Assembly (NCBI GenBank): GCA_949290575.1
Contig: CASESJ010000001.1
Span: 248,001-312,000 of the forward strand
Direction: 5' to 3'
DNA from: an uncultured Clostridia bacterium
GTDB taxonomy: Bacteria; Bacillota; Clostridia; Christensenellales; Borkfalkiaceae
Length of the DNA stretch: 64,000 nucleotides
A model generated the notes under the pieces. That model had not been told where the DNA came from and searched no databases. It saw only the letters and a list, made by a program, of their open reading frames with translations. Positions 44,618 to 52,960 of this stretch are shown here, piece by piece. A program made the translations under genes and the position numbers. The stretch's first letter is position 1. The number at the start of each line of letters is the position of its first letter.

Positions 44618-47150
44618 ACCAGTTATTTCCGAAATGTAAATCAACTTTTAAGGGAACTTTGAGCTGAACCGCGTTCTCCATTTCACGCTTTAAAATCTTT
44701 GCAGCCTCCTCTTTTTCTTCGCCAGGACAATCAAGCACAAGTTCGTCATGCACCTGCAATATAAGTCTTGCATTCAATTTTGCCTTTTTCAATGCGGCTA
44801 CGACATTGATCATGGCAATCTTAATAATATCCGCGCTTGAGCCCTGCAGAGGCATATTCATTGCTGCACGCTCTCCGAATTGCCTTATATTATAGTTACC
44901 TGAATTGATTTCGCGTATATATCTCTTTCTGCCCGTAAGCGTTGCAACATAGCCGTTTGCCTTGGCAAAGTCCACATTTGACTGCATGTAATCTTTTACC
45001 GCACTGTATGTGGCAAAATAATTATCAATATATTCCCTTGCTGTTTTTACGGGTATATTTATATTTCTCGCCAGTCCGAAATCGCTTATGCCGTAAATAA
45101 TGCCGAAATTGACCGCCTTGGCTTCAGACCTCAATTTGGGAGTTACCTCCTCAAGCGGAATTCCGAACACCTGCGACGCTGTCACAGAATGAATGTCTTT
45201 TCCCTCGTTATACGCCTCGATAAGTTCTTTACAACCGGAAAAATGCGCCAGAAGTCTTAGTTCTATCTGCGAATAGTCCGCATCGATTAAAACATTGCCA
45301 TCTCTGGGGATGAAAAGTTTTCTGAGTTCTCTGCCCTCCTCTTCGCGTATAGGAATATTCTGAAGATTGGGATTGGTGCTTGACAGTCTGCCCGTAGCCG
45401 TTACGGTCTGGTTATACGTAGTATGCACAAGCCCCGTATGACTTTCAATGAGAGGCTTAAAACCCTCTAAATAAGTCGAGTAGAGCTTCTGATACTGACG
45501 ATATTTTAATATTTTAGGCACAACCTCGTGCTCTTCGGCAATTTTTTCAAGAATTTCGGCACTTGTAGAATACTTGCCGTTTTTATTCTTCTTACCAGAT
45601 TTGAGCCCGAGTTTTTCAAAAAGCACTTCACCGAGCTGAGAAGGAGAATTTATATTAAAAGTGCAACCGCACATTGCAAAAATCTCATCCGAAAGCTGCT
45701 TGATTTTTGCACTGTAGTCCTGCGACAGCTGCCTGAGAGCCACCGTATCCACCCTGACGCCGCTCCTTTCCATATCGTAGAGTACGCTGACAAGGGGCAA
45801 TTCGATTTCTTTGTAAAGCTTTTCTTCACCTTCAGAAACTATGGTATCACTCATCTGACTGCTTATCAGCGACAATGCGCAGGCGCAATATTTTTTGTCA
45901 TAACCGAATTTTTCGCAGAGTTGCGCAACACTCATATCGGCGTCGTTATAATCAATGATATAGTTCATGAGCGCGACATCATCGACAGAACACCCAAGAT
46001 GCGCCTCAGAATTAACCTCGTGCAACAGGCTCTTAAGGTCGTATACTGTAATTTTTTTGCCTTCGCTCTTTAAATAGTTTCTTACTTCTTCACAGAAATC
46101 TTCATACGAAATGCCGCCGAGCAAATCTTTGCTAAGCTTTAAAACACATTCGTATCTTCCGTTATATACATGAACATCCTCTCCGTCGGAACAGAGACTG
46201 ATATTATCGCAACCCGAAAAAGCCTCTTTAAGTTGCAAGCGGTCTTCAACATTAAGAATTTCAGAATAAACAACTTCCGTATTGACCTCTTGCTGATTTT
46301 CTTCAAAAACAGGCAACGAAAGCAGACTTTTGAACTCAAACTGAGCAAACATTTTTTTGACGTCTGCCGAAAATACTTTAGGTGTTACGCAATTTTCAAG
46401 CGGAATGGAAATATCGCAATTTCTGTCGATGGTCGCAAGTTTATACGACAGATACGCCATCTCTTTGCCTGATATAAGTTTTTCTTTGAGCGCGCCTTTG
46501 ATATTGTCGATATTTGCATAAATATTATCGAGCGAGCCGTATTCCTTAACAAGGTTCATTGCCGTCTTTTCGCCTACTCCCGCAATGCCCGGAATATTAT
46601 CCGACTTGTCTCCCATGAGTGCCTTCAGGTCTATAATCTGCAGAGGTTTAAGCCCGGTTTCGCCCTCAAAATTATTACAATCGAGTTTTAAAAGGTCGGA
46701 AACGCCCCTCTTTGTAAAACAAACGTCGGTCTTTTCGTCGACAAGCTGATAGCTGTCCCTGTCGCCCGTATAGATATAACTGTGCACATCGTATGCCGCG
46801 GAGAGGGTTCCGACTATATCATCTGCCTCGAGACCTTCCTTCTGGCATATGGCAATATTCATTGCGGCAAGCAGAGCCTTTAAAGGCTCAACTTGCGCCG
46901 CAAGTTCGTCAGGCATACCCTTTCTCGTCGCCTTGTATTCAGCATACATATTGTGTCTGAAGGTCGGTGCTTTGAGGTCAAATGCCACTACCATATACTT
47001 CGGCTTGAGGTCGCTTATAATCTTGAACATAAGCTTGACAAAACCGAATATGGCATTTGTAGGCTTGCCGTCCTTTGTGGTAAATACGGGGGTTGCATAA
47101 AACGCTCTGTTGAGCAGGCTGTTGCCATCGATTAAAACCAGTTTATCCAT
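44604..47150 (-). CDS. polA: DNA polymerase I
   Basis: 848 residues. N-terminal 5'-3' exonuclease (IDGNSLLNRAFYA, EGLEADDIVGTL, GDKSDNIPGI), a middle domain without the DxE proofreading residues (so proofreading is probably absent, as in Bacillus), and the polymerase with motif A DADYSQIELRLLAH, O-helix KAVNFGIIYG and motif C VHDELVLD. Works in repair and Okazaki-fragment maturation. Confidence 0.97.
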   Translation of the reverse strand: MDKLVLIDGNSLLNRAFYATPVFTTKDGKPTNAIFGFVKLMFKIISDLKPKYMVVAFDLKAPTFRHNMYAEYKATRKGMPDELAAQVEPLKALLAAMNIAICQKEGLEADDIVGTLSAAYDVHSYIYTGDRDSYQLVDEKTDVCFTKRGVSDLLKLDCNNFEGETGLKPLQIIDLKALMGDKSDNIPGIAGVGEKTAMNLVKEYGSLDNIYANIDNIKGALKEKLISGKEMAYLSYKLATIDRNCDISIPLENCVTPKVFSADVKKMFAQFEFKSLLSLPVFEENQQEVNTEVVYSEILNVEDRLQLKEAFSGCDNISLCSDGEDVHVYNGRYECVLKLSKDLLGGISYEDFCEEVRNYLKSEGKKITVYDLKSLLHEVNSEAHLGCSVDDVALMNYIIDYNDADMSVAQLCEKFGYDKKYCACALSLISSQMSDTIVSEGEEKLYKEIELPLVSVLYDMERSGVRVDTVALRQLSQDYSAKIKQLSDEIFAMCGCTFNINSPSQLGEVLFEKLGLKSGKKNKNGKYSTSAEILEKIAEEHEVVPKILKYRQYQKLYSTYLEGFKPLIESHTGLVHTTYNQTVTATGRLSSTNPNLQNIPIREEEGRELRKLFIPRDGNVLIDADYSQIELRLLAHFSGCKELIEAYNEGKDIHSVTASQVFGIPLEEVTPKLRSEAKAVNFGIIYGISDFGLARNINIPVKTAREYIDNYFATYSAVKDYMQSNVDFAKANGYVATLTGRKRYIREINSGNYNIRQFGERAAMNMPLQGSSADIIKIAMINVVAALKKAKLNARLILQVHDELVLDCPGEEKEEAAKILKREMENAVQLKVPLKVDLHFGNNWYEAK

Positions 47151-47167
47151 AATTCAATTAAAATCGC

Positions 47168-47196
47168 TTGATTTTTGATATGCGTTAATATATAAT
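47168..47196 (+). promoter_or_regulatory. Promoter of tRNA-Leu(CAA)
   Basis: TTGATT (47168-47173), 17-base spacer, TATAAT (47191-47196), 10 bases before the mature 5' end. Confidence 0.85.
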
Positions 47197-47206
47197 ATTT
47201 ATGCTT

Positions 47207-47293
47207 GCCGCTGTGGTGGAATTGGCAGACGCGCTGGACTCAAAATCCAGTGGTAGCGATACCATACCGGTTCGACCCCGGTCAGCGGCACCA
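47207..47293 (+). tRNA. tRNA-Leu (anticodon CAA)
   Basis: Acceptor arms GCCGCTG/CAGCGGC pair fully, CCA is encoded, T-arm GGTTCGACCCC, long variable arm, anticodon stem CTGGA/TCCAG around CTCAAAA, giving CAA. Confidence 0.96.
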
Positions 47294-47296
47294 ACA

Positions 47297-47336
47297 AAAA
47301 TGTGGTAAAAACCCTGTTTTTACCGCATTTTTTTAT
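47297..47336 (+). terminator. Terminator after tRNA-Leu(CAA)
   Basis: 15-base arms AAAATGTGGTAAAAA and TTTTTACCGCATTTT with one T-G pair, 5-base loop and T-run. Confidence 0.9.
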
Positions 47337-47458
47337 TTTTTTAATAAAAAATCTTCAACACGCTTAAACCGACAAATCTGAAATGTTGATGGGTCTGTTC
47401 CAAATTAAACTCATGTTTACAAATCGAATTTTGCAACTTTAAGCTCATTAATTATTCT

Positions 47459-47489
47459 AATATAATTGACAGCAAAAGTCAATTATATT
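47459..47489. repeat. Inverted repeat of unknown role
   Basis: AATATAATTGAC and GTCAATTATATT pair perfectly around AGCAAAA. It lies between two terminators and has no T-run. Confidence 0.5.
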
Positions 47490-47527
47490 CCCTTAAAGCC
47501 GAGCGGCAACAAGCATTTGACAAGATT

Positions 47528-47555
47528 AAAAGCAGACTGATTTCAGTCTGCTTTT
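47528..47555. terminator. Terminator after the second signal peptidase gene
   Basis: Perfect 13-bp stem AAAAGCAGACTGA/TCAGTCTGCTTTT with a 2-base loop, next to the minus-strand stop. Confidence 0.85.
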
Positions 47556-47558
47556 TAA

Positions 47559-48134
47559 TTATTCTTCGCCCTCATCTTTACTCTTTGAAAGCTTTACTAT
47601 TTTTATTATCTGACTTATTATGAACGGCAACGCAACTACTACAATTAAAATTATAAAACCGTAGTTAATCATAAACGTAAAGAAGTTGCCCCATGCAGTC
47701 GAATGATAAATACAAATCCCGACAAAATTTTCAGACGTTACAGGATATTCGTCGTCGTTCAGATTATTTATGCCGCGCGTGGTTATTTCGACAGAGCCGT
47801 CAGGTAAAATTTCTATGCTCTGCACGCGGTGCACAACATTCTGACCCTTAATTTTTTCAGAAAAGCCGTCGCCTGCCTTAAATACGATATTGTCGCCGAC
47901 TTTGACCTCATCAATATTGTCATGACCAAAAATTATAAGGTCGCCGGGAGAAATTTCAGGCTCCATCGAGTTCGTCAGCACAACTCCGAACGAATAACCG
48001 AACAGCGAGACATCGGTATTTTTTACACGCGCTATAATTACGCTTACGACGATATATGCCGTAAAAGCTATGACGAGAACGGTCAGAACCGTGCCCGCCA
48101 CAGAGAATATTTTTTTAATTTTGCTTTTTGTCAC
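47559..48134 (-). CDS. Second SipW/ER-type signal peptidase I
   Basis: 191 residues; N-terminal membrane helix (14-35), catalytic Ser in LTNSMEPEISPGDLI, the His of VVHRVQ (ER-type Ser-His pair in place of Ser-Lys), GINN loop and a C-terminal membrane helix. GTG start overlaps the upstream stop (GTGA), so it is translated together with the DUF2357 protein. Distinct in sequence from the peptidase at 51247, so probably each has its own substrate. Confidence 0.88.
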   Translation of the reverse strand: MTKSKIKKIFSVAGTVLTVLVIAFTAYIVVSVIIARVKNTDVSLFGYSFGVVLTNSMEPEISPGDLIIFGHDNIDEVKVGDNIVFKAGDGFSEKIKGQNVVHRVQSIEILPDGSVEITTRGINNLNDDEYPVTSENFVGICIYHSTAWGNFFTFMINYGFIILIVVVALPFIISQIIKIVKLSKSKDEGEE

Positions 48135-49597
48135 TTGTCCTCATCCGATTGATTGTCAACCTTTAAGACCACGCTGGTCTTTTTGACAACCTTCTTTTTC
48201 GATTTAACATTTTCATCCGCAGGTTTAGAAGCTAAAGCCTTCTCCATCTTAATAAGTTTGGCTTTTGCGCGCTCTTCCATTCTCTGCATGCGCTCAAGCT
48301 CTTCCCACTTTAATTTAGTCAGCATTTCGCGCCTGCGAACGCGTTCTCGCTGTTTTAAAATTTCAACCTGCTTTTTGCCGTATTCCGAAAGCTCTTCCTC
48401 GCCGAAGCTGTCGTCAGCCTGTTTTTCAATCAGGTCGTTGAACATTTCATCGTTTATACGCGATACCGTGCGGAAAAATTTATTGAAATTAACGAGCATA
48501 TTCCGCTCAATCACAATATCGTTTTCGGTTGAAATTTTAACAACTTCTTCCCTCATTCGGCGGAAATAATATTCATTGATACACTCTGAGCCGACCTGTT
48601 CCTTATTGTCGTCGAATGTCGGTATGTAGTTATAATTTGTGACGACCTCGAAGTCCTGTTCGCGCAGCTCGCCGGTCGGTATGTCCTTGTATTTATCGCG
48701 GCTGAGGATGTTTCTGTCGAACATATTCTTAAGGCTGAGCCCTGCGAGATAGGTCAGATCGTCATAGTAATCGCCGTCAATCGGCAGATTTTTGTCGTTG
48801 ACATATACGCTGTAGCCGATATTTGTGTACGACGAAAGAAACAGCCACAGATTGTAGCAGTTATGATAATCTACATTCTTCATCAGAAGGTTGGTCTTCT
48901 GAATGGGCGGACGGACGGGTTTGACGCCGTTAAGCTCCTTCATGAACGGCGTTGTCTGCAGAATTCTCAGACGACGGCGGATTTTATCCACGCGGTCGAA
49001 GAGCTCCTTACTCTTTTTTACGCCTAAATCATCGTCGTGCGGCTCTTTTATCTGAAGTTTTAAATCGAGCTTGAAATTGCTGTCGCCTATATTGAAGTTG
49101 GACTTTAAAGCAACATTGGTGAGCTGCGAAATTTCCATCTTCTTCTCGAGGTCGCGATAGCGTTGCTCGACAAACTGGGTCAACCTGTTGACGAGTGCGC
49201 AGACAAACCTGTTTTCATAAATTCCGATATCCTCTTCAAGGAAAGTAACGAGCAATCTGTTCGGTCTGACGTCGCCGTTATCCTCGATATTGCGTACGTA
49301 CTGAGAATGTGACGCAAGGTTGCGGACAGTTTTAGTGGATACTCTTCTCGCCTTTTCGACGTCGACGACCTGGTCGTCTTCGGTTATGAACCTTCTGGGG
49401 TTGCGGACAATCTGCTCAACGGAAGTAAAAGCGTCCTCGAGCGTAAGAACCCAAGTATCTTCAAGCAGTACAACCTGAGAGACTGTATTGTGCAGCACTT
49501 CGTTTCTGCCGCTTCTGACGGCAGAAAGAAAATTATTGAAAAGTTCTCCGTCGCCGACGAGACCGTCTATAAATTTATCGAAATGCGTATCTTTCAT
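48131..49597 (-). CDS. DUF2357 (McrC-like) domain protein without visible nuclease
   Basis: 488-residue soluble protein. The central segment RLLVTFLEEDIGIYENRFVCALVN and the following FVEQRYRDLEKK are typical of the DUF2357 group that is paired with McrB-like AAA+ ATPases. The family often carries a PD-(D/E)XK nuclease; I see no such motif here, and the C-terminus is instead a charged helix rich in Arg/Glu and a Lys-rich tail (residues about 400-488). AGGTGG precedes the ATG. A hairpin separates it from the AAA+ gene, yet both are on one strand with a 54-base gap. Function unknown; inferred partner of the ATPase. Confidence 0.7.
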   Translation of the reverse strand: MKDTHFDKFIDGLVGDGELFNNFLSAVRSGRNEVLHNTVSQVVLLEDTWVLTLEDAFTSVEQIVRNPRRFITEDDQVVDVEKARRVSTKTVRNLASHSQYVRNIEDNGDVRPNRLLVTFLEEDIGIYENRFVCALVNRLTQFVEQRYRDLEKKMEISQLTNVALKSNFNIGDSNFKLDLKLQIKEPHDDDLGVKKSKELFDRVDKIRRRLRILQTTPFMKELNGVKPVRPPIQKTNLLMKNVDYHNCYNLWLFLSSYTNIGYSVYVNDKNLPIDGDYYDDLTYLAGLSLKNMFDRNILSRDKYKDIPTGELREQDFEVVTNYNYIPTFDDNKEQVGSECINEYYFRRMREEVVKISTENDIVIERNMLVNFNKFFRTVSRINDEMFNDLIEKQADDSFGEEELSEYGKKQVEILKQRERVRRREMLTKLKWEELERMQRMEERAKAKLIKMEKALASKPADENVKSKKKVVKKTSVVLKVDNQSDEDK

Positions 49598-49612
49598 TAT
49601 TCCACCTATAAA

Positions 49613-49640
49613 TTCAGCCTAACCGACAAGTTAGGCTGAA
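49613..49640 (-). terminator. Intra-operon hairpin between AAA+ and DUF2357 genes
   Basis: Perfect 11-bp stem TTCAGCCTAAC/GTTAGGCTGAA with a 6-base loop, followed on the minus strand by only TTTA and the next ribosome-binding site. More likely a partial terminator or RNA-stability element than a full stop. Confidence 0.55.
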
Positions 49641-49651
49641 AGCAAACAAAA

Positions 49652-51205
49652 TTAAGATAACTTCTGCAACTCTTTGACGTATTCGAGGCAGTAAACCATC
49701 TTGTTGAGACCGAACTTTTCGTCGAAGAACGCGGAAAGTTCTGCGAGCTCTTTGCCGAGGAAAGGCAGATTGAGCGACCTGAATTTGCGGAGAATTTTGG
49801 AAGCGATTATGAAGTCCACGCCGCCGTATTCAGTGCCGCCGCAAGCCATGTAGACGGGCACGAAGAGCGAAAGCTGCTTCATAATACGGTTACCGAAGCT
49901 CGTCTTGAACTTTTCGCGAATGAAATTATCGAATTCCATAATAAGTTCGATAGTGTTTTCGGAAATAGAGTAATCAGCCCTCGCCTTTTCGAACAACCTG
50001 TCGAGATAAGCATATGTACAGTTGTAGCTTTCGGTCAGAGGCGCATCGAAGTAGTCCGCCTTGGTATTGAGCTCGAGCGTGACGGCACGGTCGTAAACCT
50101 TGTCGGTGATGGAGAAAGTCGAGTCGTCATTGTTCGCCGTACCGATGAACCATACATTCTGAGGAACGAGGAACTTGCCGTAGTTGACATTTTTGGGGTC
50201 GGTGGGCTGAGGCGCGGCGATAAGGTCGATTTTCCATTCGGCGACGTCGGGCATTTCCATTATGGACAGGAAATCAGCAAAATAGTATTCAATACGAGCC
50301 AGGTTCATTTCGTCCAGCACTATGAAGTTGGGGTCTTCGCGCAGCGAAGTTTCATAGAGGCAAGCGAGGAAGTCGGTCTCGTTAAATTTCTTAGTGAATT
50401 CGTTGAAGTAACCTATAAGCTCGGCTCTGTCGCGCCACGAGGGCTGAACGGAGATAATTGATGCCGAGTTGTTGAAGAATTTAGCGAGTGCGTAAGGCAA
50501 CGAGGTTTTACCTGTACCGGATATACCTTCGAGAATGAGCAACTTAGAAGTTGCGAGACCCGCGAAAAATCTTCTGATAGTTTCTTCGGTGTAATAGAGC
50601 TTGAGCTGAGAAGCCGCAAAGTACATGAAACGGGAAATGATTTGCGGAAGCGTGAGCATATCACTGTCCTGCATGTAAATAATGTTGGGCTCTTTTTCGT
50701 ATTTGAGGTCGAGGTTGATAAGTTTGGTAAATCTTGACGCGTCAATTGCGGAAGTTGCGTCGGAAGATTTATCATCTACTGCGCCCGCCTGATTAGGCAC
50801 GCGCACCTCGCCGCTTGATGTGATATCCTGCCCGAGTTTGAGGGCAAAAATACGACTTTTTTCCTTAACGAGTTCGTCGGCCTGTTCTTTGAGGCGAGCG
50901 ACCTCTTCCATGAGCACGTCCTTATCCACTTCGCGGGCGCGGAAGATGACGTATCTTCTGATAAGTTGAACCAATCTGTAGCACACGAAAAAGAGCAACG
51001 CAATATTGGCGGCTGAAACGATTATAAGACAAATCCAGCCCCAGACATCGAACCCCGAGATATGCTCGCCGAGGTTTGTTACATAGTCTATTGCGTCGCC
51101 TATAAACAGCTTATAGAACAACAGGAAAAAATTTTTAATGAAGTACCATACGTTCTGCAGCCAGTTCCACAGAAATTCGACATAGTACGATGCAAAATTA
51201 GCCAT
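49652..51205 (-). CDS. Membrane-anchored McrB-like AAA+ ATPase
   Basis: 517 residues. Residues 8-36 are amphipathic and aromatic, 54-80 form a membrane helix, and 90-120 a coiled coil; the AAA+ core follows from about 190. Walker A is GISGTGKT at 227-234, Walker B VLDEMN at 296-301, and the family motifs QPSWRDRAELIGYFNEF and FIGTANNDDSTFSITDKVYDRA are those of McrB/MoxR-like ATPases. Classic McrB is soluble with a DNA-binding N-terminus, so a membrane anchor is unusual. AAGG precedes the ATG. Together with the DUF2357 protein and two signal peptidases it suggests work at the membrane; substrate unknown. Confidence 0.8.
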   Translation of the reverse strand: MANFASYYVEFLWNWLQNVWYFIKNFFLLFYKLFIGDAIDYVTNLGEHISGFDVWGWICLIIVSAANIALLFFVCYRLVQLIRRYVIFRAREVDKDVLMEEVARLKEQADELVKEKSRIFALKLGQDITSSGEVRVPNQAGAVDDKSSDATSAIDASRFTKLINLDLKYEKEPNIIYMQDSDMLTLPQIISRFMYFAASQLKLYYTEETIRRFFAGLATSKLLILEGISGTGKTSLPYALAKFFNNSASIISVQPSWRDRAELIGYFNEFTKKFNETDFLACLYETSLREDPNFIVLDEMNLARIEYYFADFLSIMEMPDVAEWKIDLIAAPQPTDPKNVNYGKFLVPQNVWFIGTANNDDSTFSITDKVYDRAVTLELNTKADYFDAPLTESYNCTYAYLDRLFEKARADYSISENTIELIMEFDNFIREKFKTSFGNRIMKQLSLFVPVYMACGGTEYGGVDFIIASKILRKFRSLNLPFLGKELAELSAFFDEKFGLNKMVYCLEYVKELQKLS

Positions 51206-51246
51206 AAATTTTTAACCTTAATATGCTTATTTGCATTTAATAAAAA

Positions 51247-51951
51247 TTACTGTCCGTTATTTTGGTCAGATTGAGAATTTTTTTCTTTTTCGAGTTCGGC
51301 AAGAATTTCCTGACGCATTCTCTCCCGCTCTTCCTGTGCGGCTTTAATATCCGCCTGAAGTTTAGCCTGATTCTGCGCGTTGCGTTCCCTTATTATTACG
51401 AAAACGAGGTTTACGGCAAAATAAGCAACAACTATAAGCGAGGGCAGCAAGACGAATGTGAAAAAGCCCCAGAATGACCCCATAAACAGCACAAAATTGC
51501 CCGCGCCGACCGATTTACTTTCATAAATGCCGATAACTTCGCGAGTGAGCACAGTTTCGTTAGAGCCTTCGGGATTATTGTCGCCGTGGGTTATGTAATA
51601 ACCTTCGTGCACTTCTATAATTCTGTGCGTATTAAGGACATATTGGTCGTCCTTAATGCCATATTTGAATGTTATAACCGTGCCGACGGGCAGATTTTCC
51701 GCCTCGTCACCTTCGACAAGTTTTACAACAATCAGGTCGCCGGGGTTGAACGAGTCGGGGCTATCCCCCACCATGGAATCAGTCTCTACGGCGAGGTAGG
51801 CTTTGCCAAAAAACGAAGTAAAATTTTTGTAACCGCTTGCGCGCGAAGTGATTATGCAGACGGCAAAAAAGATTGCAACCGCAATAATAATAAGCGCGAC
51901 AATATCGACTACTATATTTATGATTTTTTTCGCTTTAGGATTTAACGCCAT
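51247..51951 (-). CDS. sipW: SipW-type signal peptidase I with coiled-coil tail
   Basis: 234 residues: N-terminal membrane helix (11-33), catalytic Ser in ETDSMVGD with FNPGDLIVV, ER-type His in THRIIEV, ITHGDNN, then membrane helices and an unusual Glu/Arg/Gln-rich C-terminal coiled coil of about 50 residues (QAKLQADIKAAQEERERM). ER-type peptidases of this kind process TasA-family fibre proteins in Bacillus. AAAGG precedes the ATG; it has its own promoter just downstream of the two TasA-like genes. Confidence 0.9.
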   Translation of the reverse strand: MALNPKAKKIINIVVDIVALIIIAVAIFFAVCIITSRASGYKNFTSFFGKAYLAVETDSMVGDSPDSFNPGDLIVVKLVEGDEAENLPVGTVITFKYGIKDDQYVLNTHRIIEVHEGYYITHGDNNPEGSNETVLTREVIGIYESKSVGAGNFVLFMGSFWGFFTFVLLPSLIVVAYFAVNLVFVIIRERNAQNQAKLQADIKAAQEERERMRQEILAELEKEKNSQSDQNNGQ

Positions 51952-51988
51952 TAAAAAGCCTTTTAAAGATAAAAAATATACCTGTATT

Positions 51989-52017
51989 ATTTTATCACAA
52001 AAAAGTTATATAATCAA
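51989..52017 (-). promoter_or_regulatory. Promoter of the sipW-AAA-DUF2357 unit
   Basis: Minus strand: TTGATT, 17-base spacer, TAAAAT, about 31 bases of leader. Confidence 0.8.
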
Positions 52018-52055
52018 TAGTCATTATAAAAATAAGACATTTTGAATTATAATTT

Positions 52056-52089
52056 ATTTAAGCGCGGAACATAAGCTCCGCGCTTAAAT
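52056..52089 (-). terminator. Hairpin after the second TasA-like gene
   Basis: Perfect 13-bp stem ATTTAAGCGCGGA/TCCGCGCTTAAAT, 8-base loop. The minus-strand tail is AT-rich but lacks a good T-run, so some read-through into sipW is possible. Confidence 0.6.
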
Positions 52090-52113
52090 ATGTACCGTTT
52101 TATCTATTAAAAA

Positions 52114-52896
52114 TTAAATGGATGCATCCGTAAATGATATCGATACAGATAATTTTGCTACATTAACAGCATTATTCGAATAGCAATCTTTATCATCACC
52201 GTCAAACCAAATTACAACATTAAAATTAACAGGTGTATTATCGTTAATTCCGGTAACTATATCATCGAACTGTATAGTTGCCGTAGTTGTTGCCTCAACG
52301 TCAATTCCTTTATCCGTAAAGGTGTTGCCGTTAAGGAAACCAACTCTCAGATATTTATATGAAGTATCATTCGTTATTCCTGAAATAGTCACAGTAGCAT
52401 CAAGCCCATACACTTCAGTATCTGTGTCTGCCTTACGAACAACAGAAATCTGGTTATAAGAAGCGTAATTAGAAACTTCATAACCAGCCTCATTTGATGA
52501 AGGCGAATTCTTATCAACAGTTATAGTACCTACCTTAACCATACCGTCGGCAGTAGGTGTACCAGGCGATGTGATTGTAGGTTCATCACCTGGCTCAAAC
52601 GTTTCAGCAAATTCAACATTAAGAGTATCTGTCGCTACATCATCGAGAGAAACTCTTGCAGGCTGCAATTTTAAACCGCCATGATTAAGATTGACAGTAG
52701 ATTCTGTTATCAAATCAGGATCAGTTTCTACACCAGCTGCAATGTAGAGGTTAGTAGGTACAGTTACAGTAACATCCATACCTGTTGCCGATACAGAGGT
52801 GTTTGCCGAGAACCATGCGAAGGTGGAGCCTGCGGAGAGTGCCAAGGCTGCCACTAACGCTGCGGTTGCGCCTACAATTTTTTTTGTTGCTTTCAT
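52114..52896 (-). CDS. TasA/camelysin-like secreted fibre protein
   Basis: 260 residues. The N-terminal signal is the SipW-cognate type: MKATKKIVGA, a hydrophobic stretch and GSTFAWFSANTSVSA. The mature part is Thr/Val/Asp-rich, beta-type, and ends with a motif NVVIWFDGDDKDC followed by AKLSVSISF that is shared with the neighbouring gene. By analogy with TasA and camelysin it would be an extracellular fibre or matrix subunit; that is inference. AAAGGAGA precedes the ATG. Second gene behind the riboswitch. Confidence 0.82.
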   Translation of the reverse strand: MKATKKIVGATAALVAALALSAGSTFAWFSANTSVSATGMDVTVTVPTNLYIAAGVETDPDLITESTVNLNHGGLKLQPARVSLDDVATDTLNVEFAETFEPGDEPTITSPGTPTADGMVKVGTITVDKNSPSSNEAGYEVSNYASYNQISVVRKADTDTEVYGLDATVTISGITNDTSYKYLRVGFLNGNTFTDKGIDVEATTTATIQFDDIVTGINDNTPVNFNVVIWFDGDDKDCYSNNAVNVAKLSVSISFTDASI

Positions 52897-52925
52897 TATT
52901 TATCTCCTTTGTCTTTTATATTTTT

Positions 52926-52939
52926 TCGGCTTGCGCCGA
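52926..52939 (-). repeat. Small hairpin between the two TasA-like genes
   Basis: TCGGC and GCCGA around a 4-base loop, 30 bases before the second gene's ribosome-binding site; on the minus strand no T-run follows. Perhaps an RNA-processing or stability element giving more of the second protein. Confidence 0.4.
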
Positions 52940-52960
52940 GAAAGCCAAATTTAAAAAATA

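Noticed and set aside
48131..51205. A McrBC restriction system
   Set aside because: The ATPase is membrane-anchored, no nuclease motif is visible in the partner, and no other defence genes are near; signal peptidases flank the pair.
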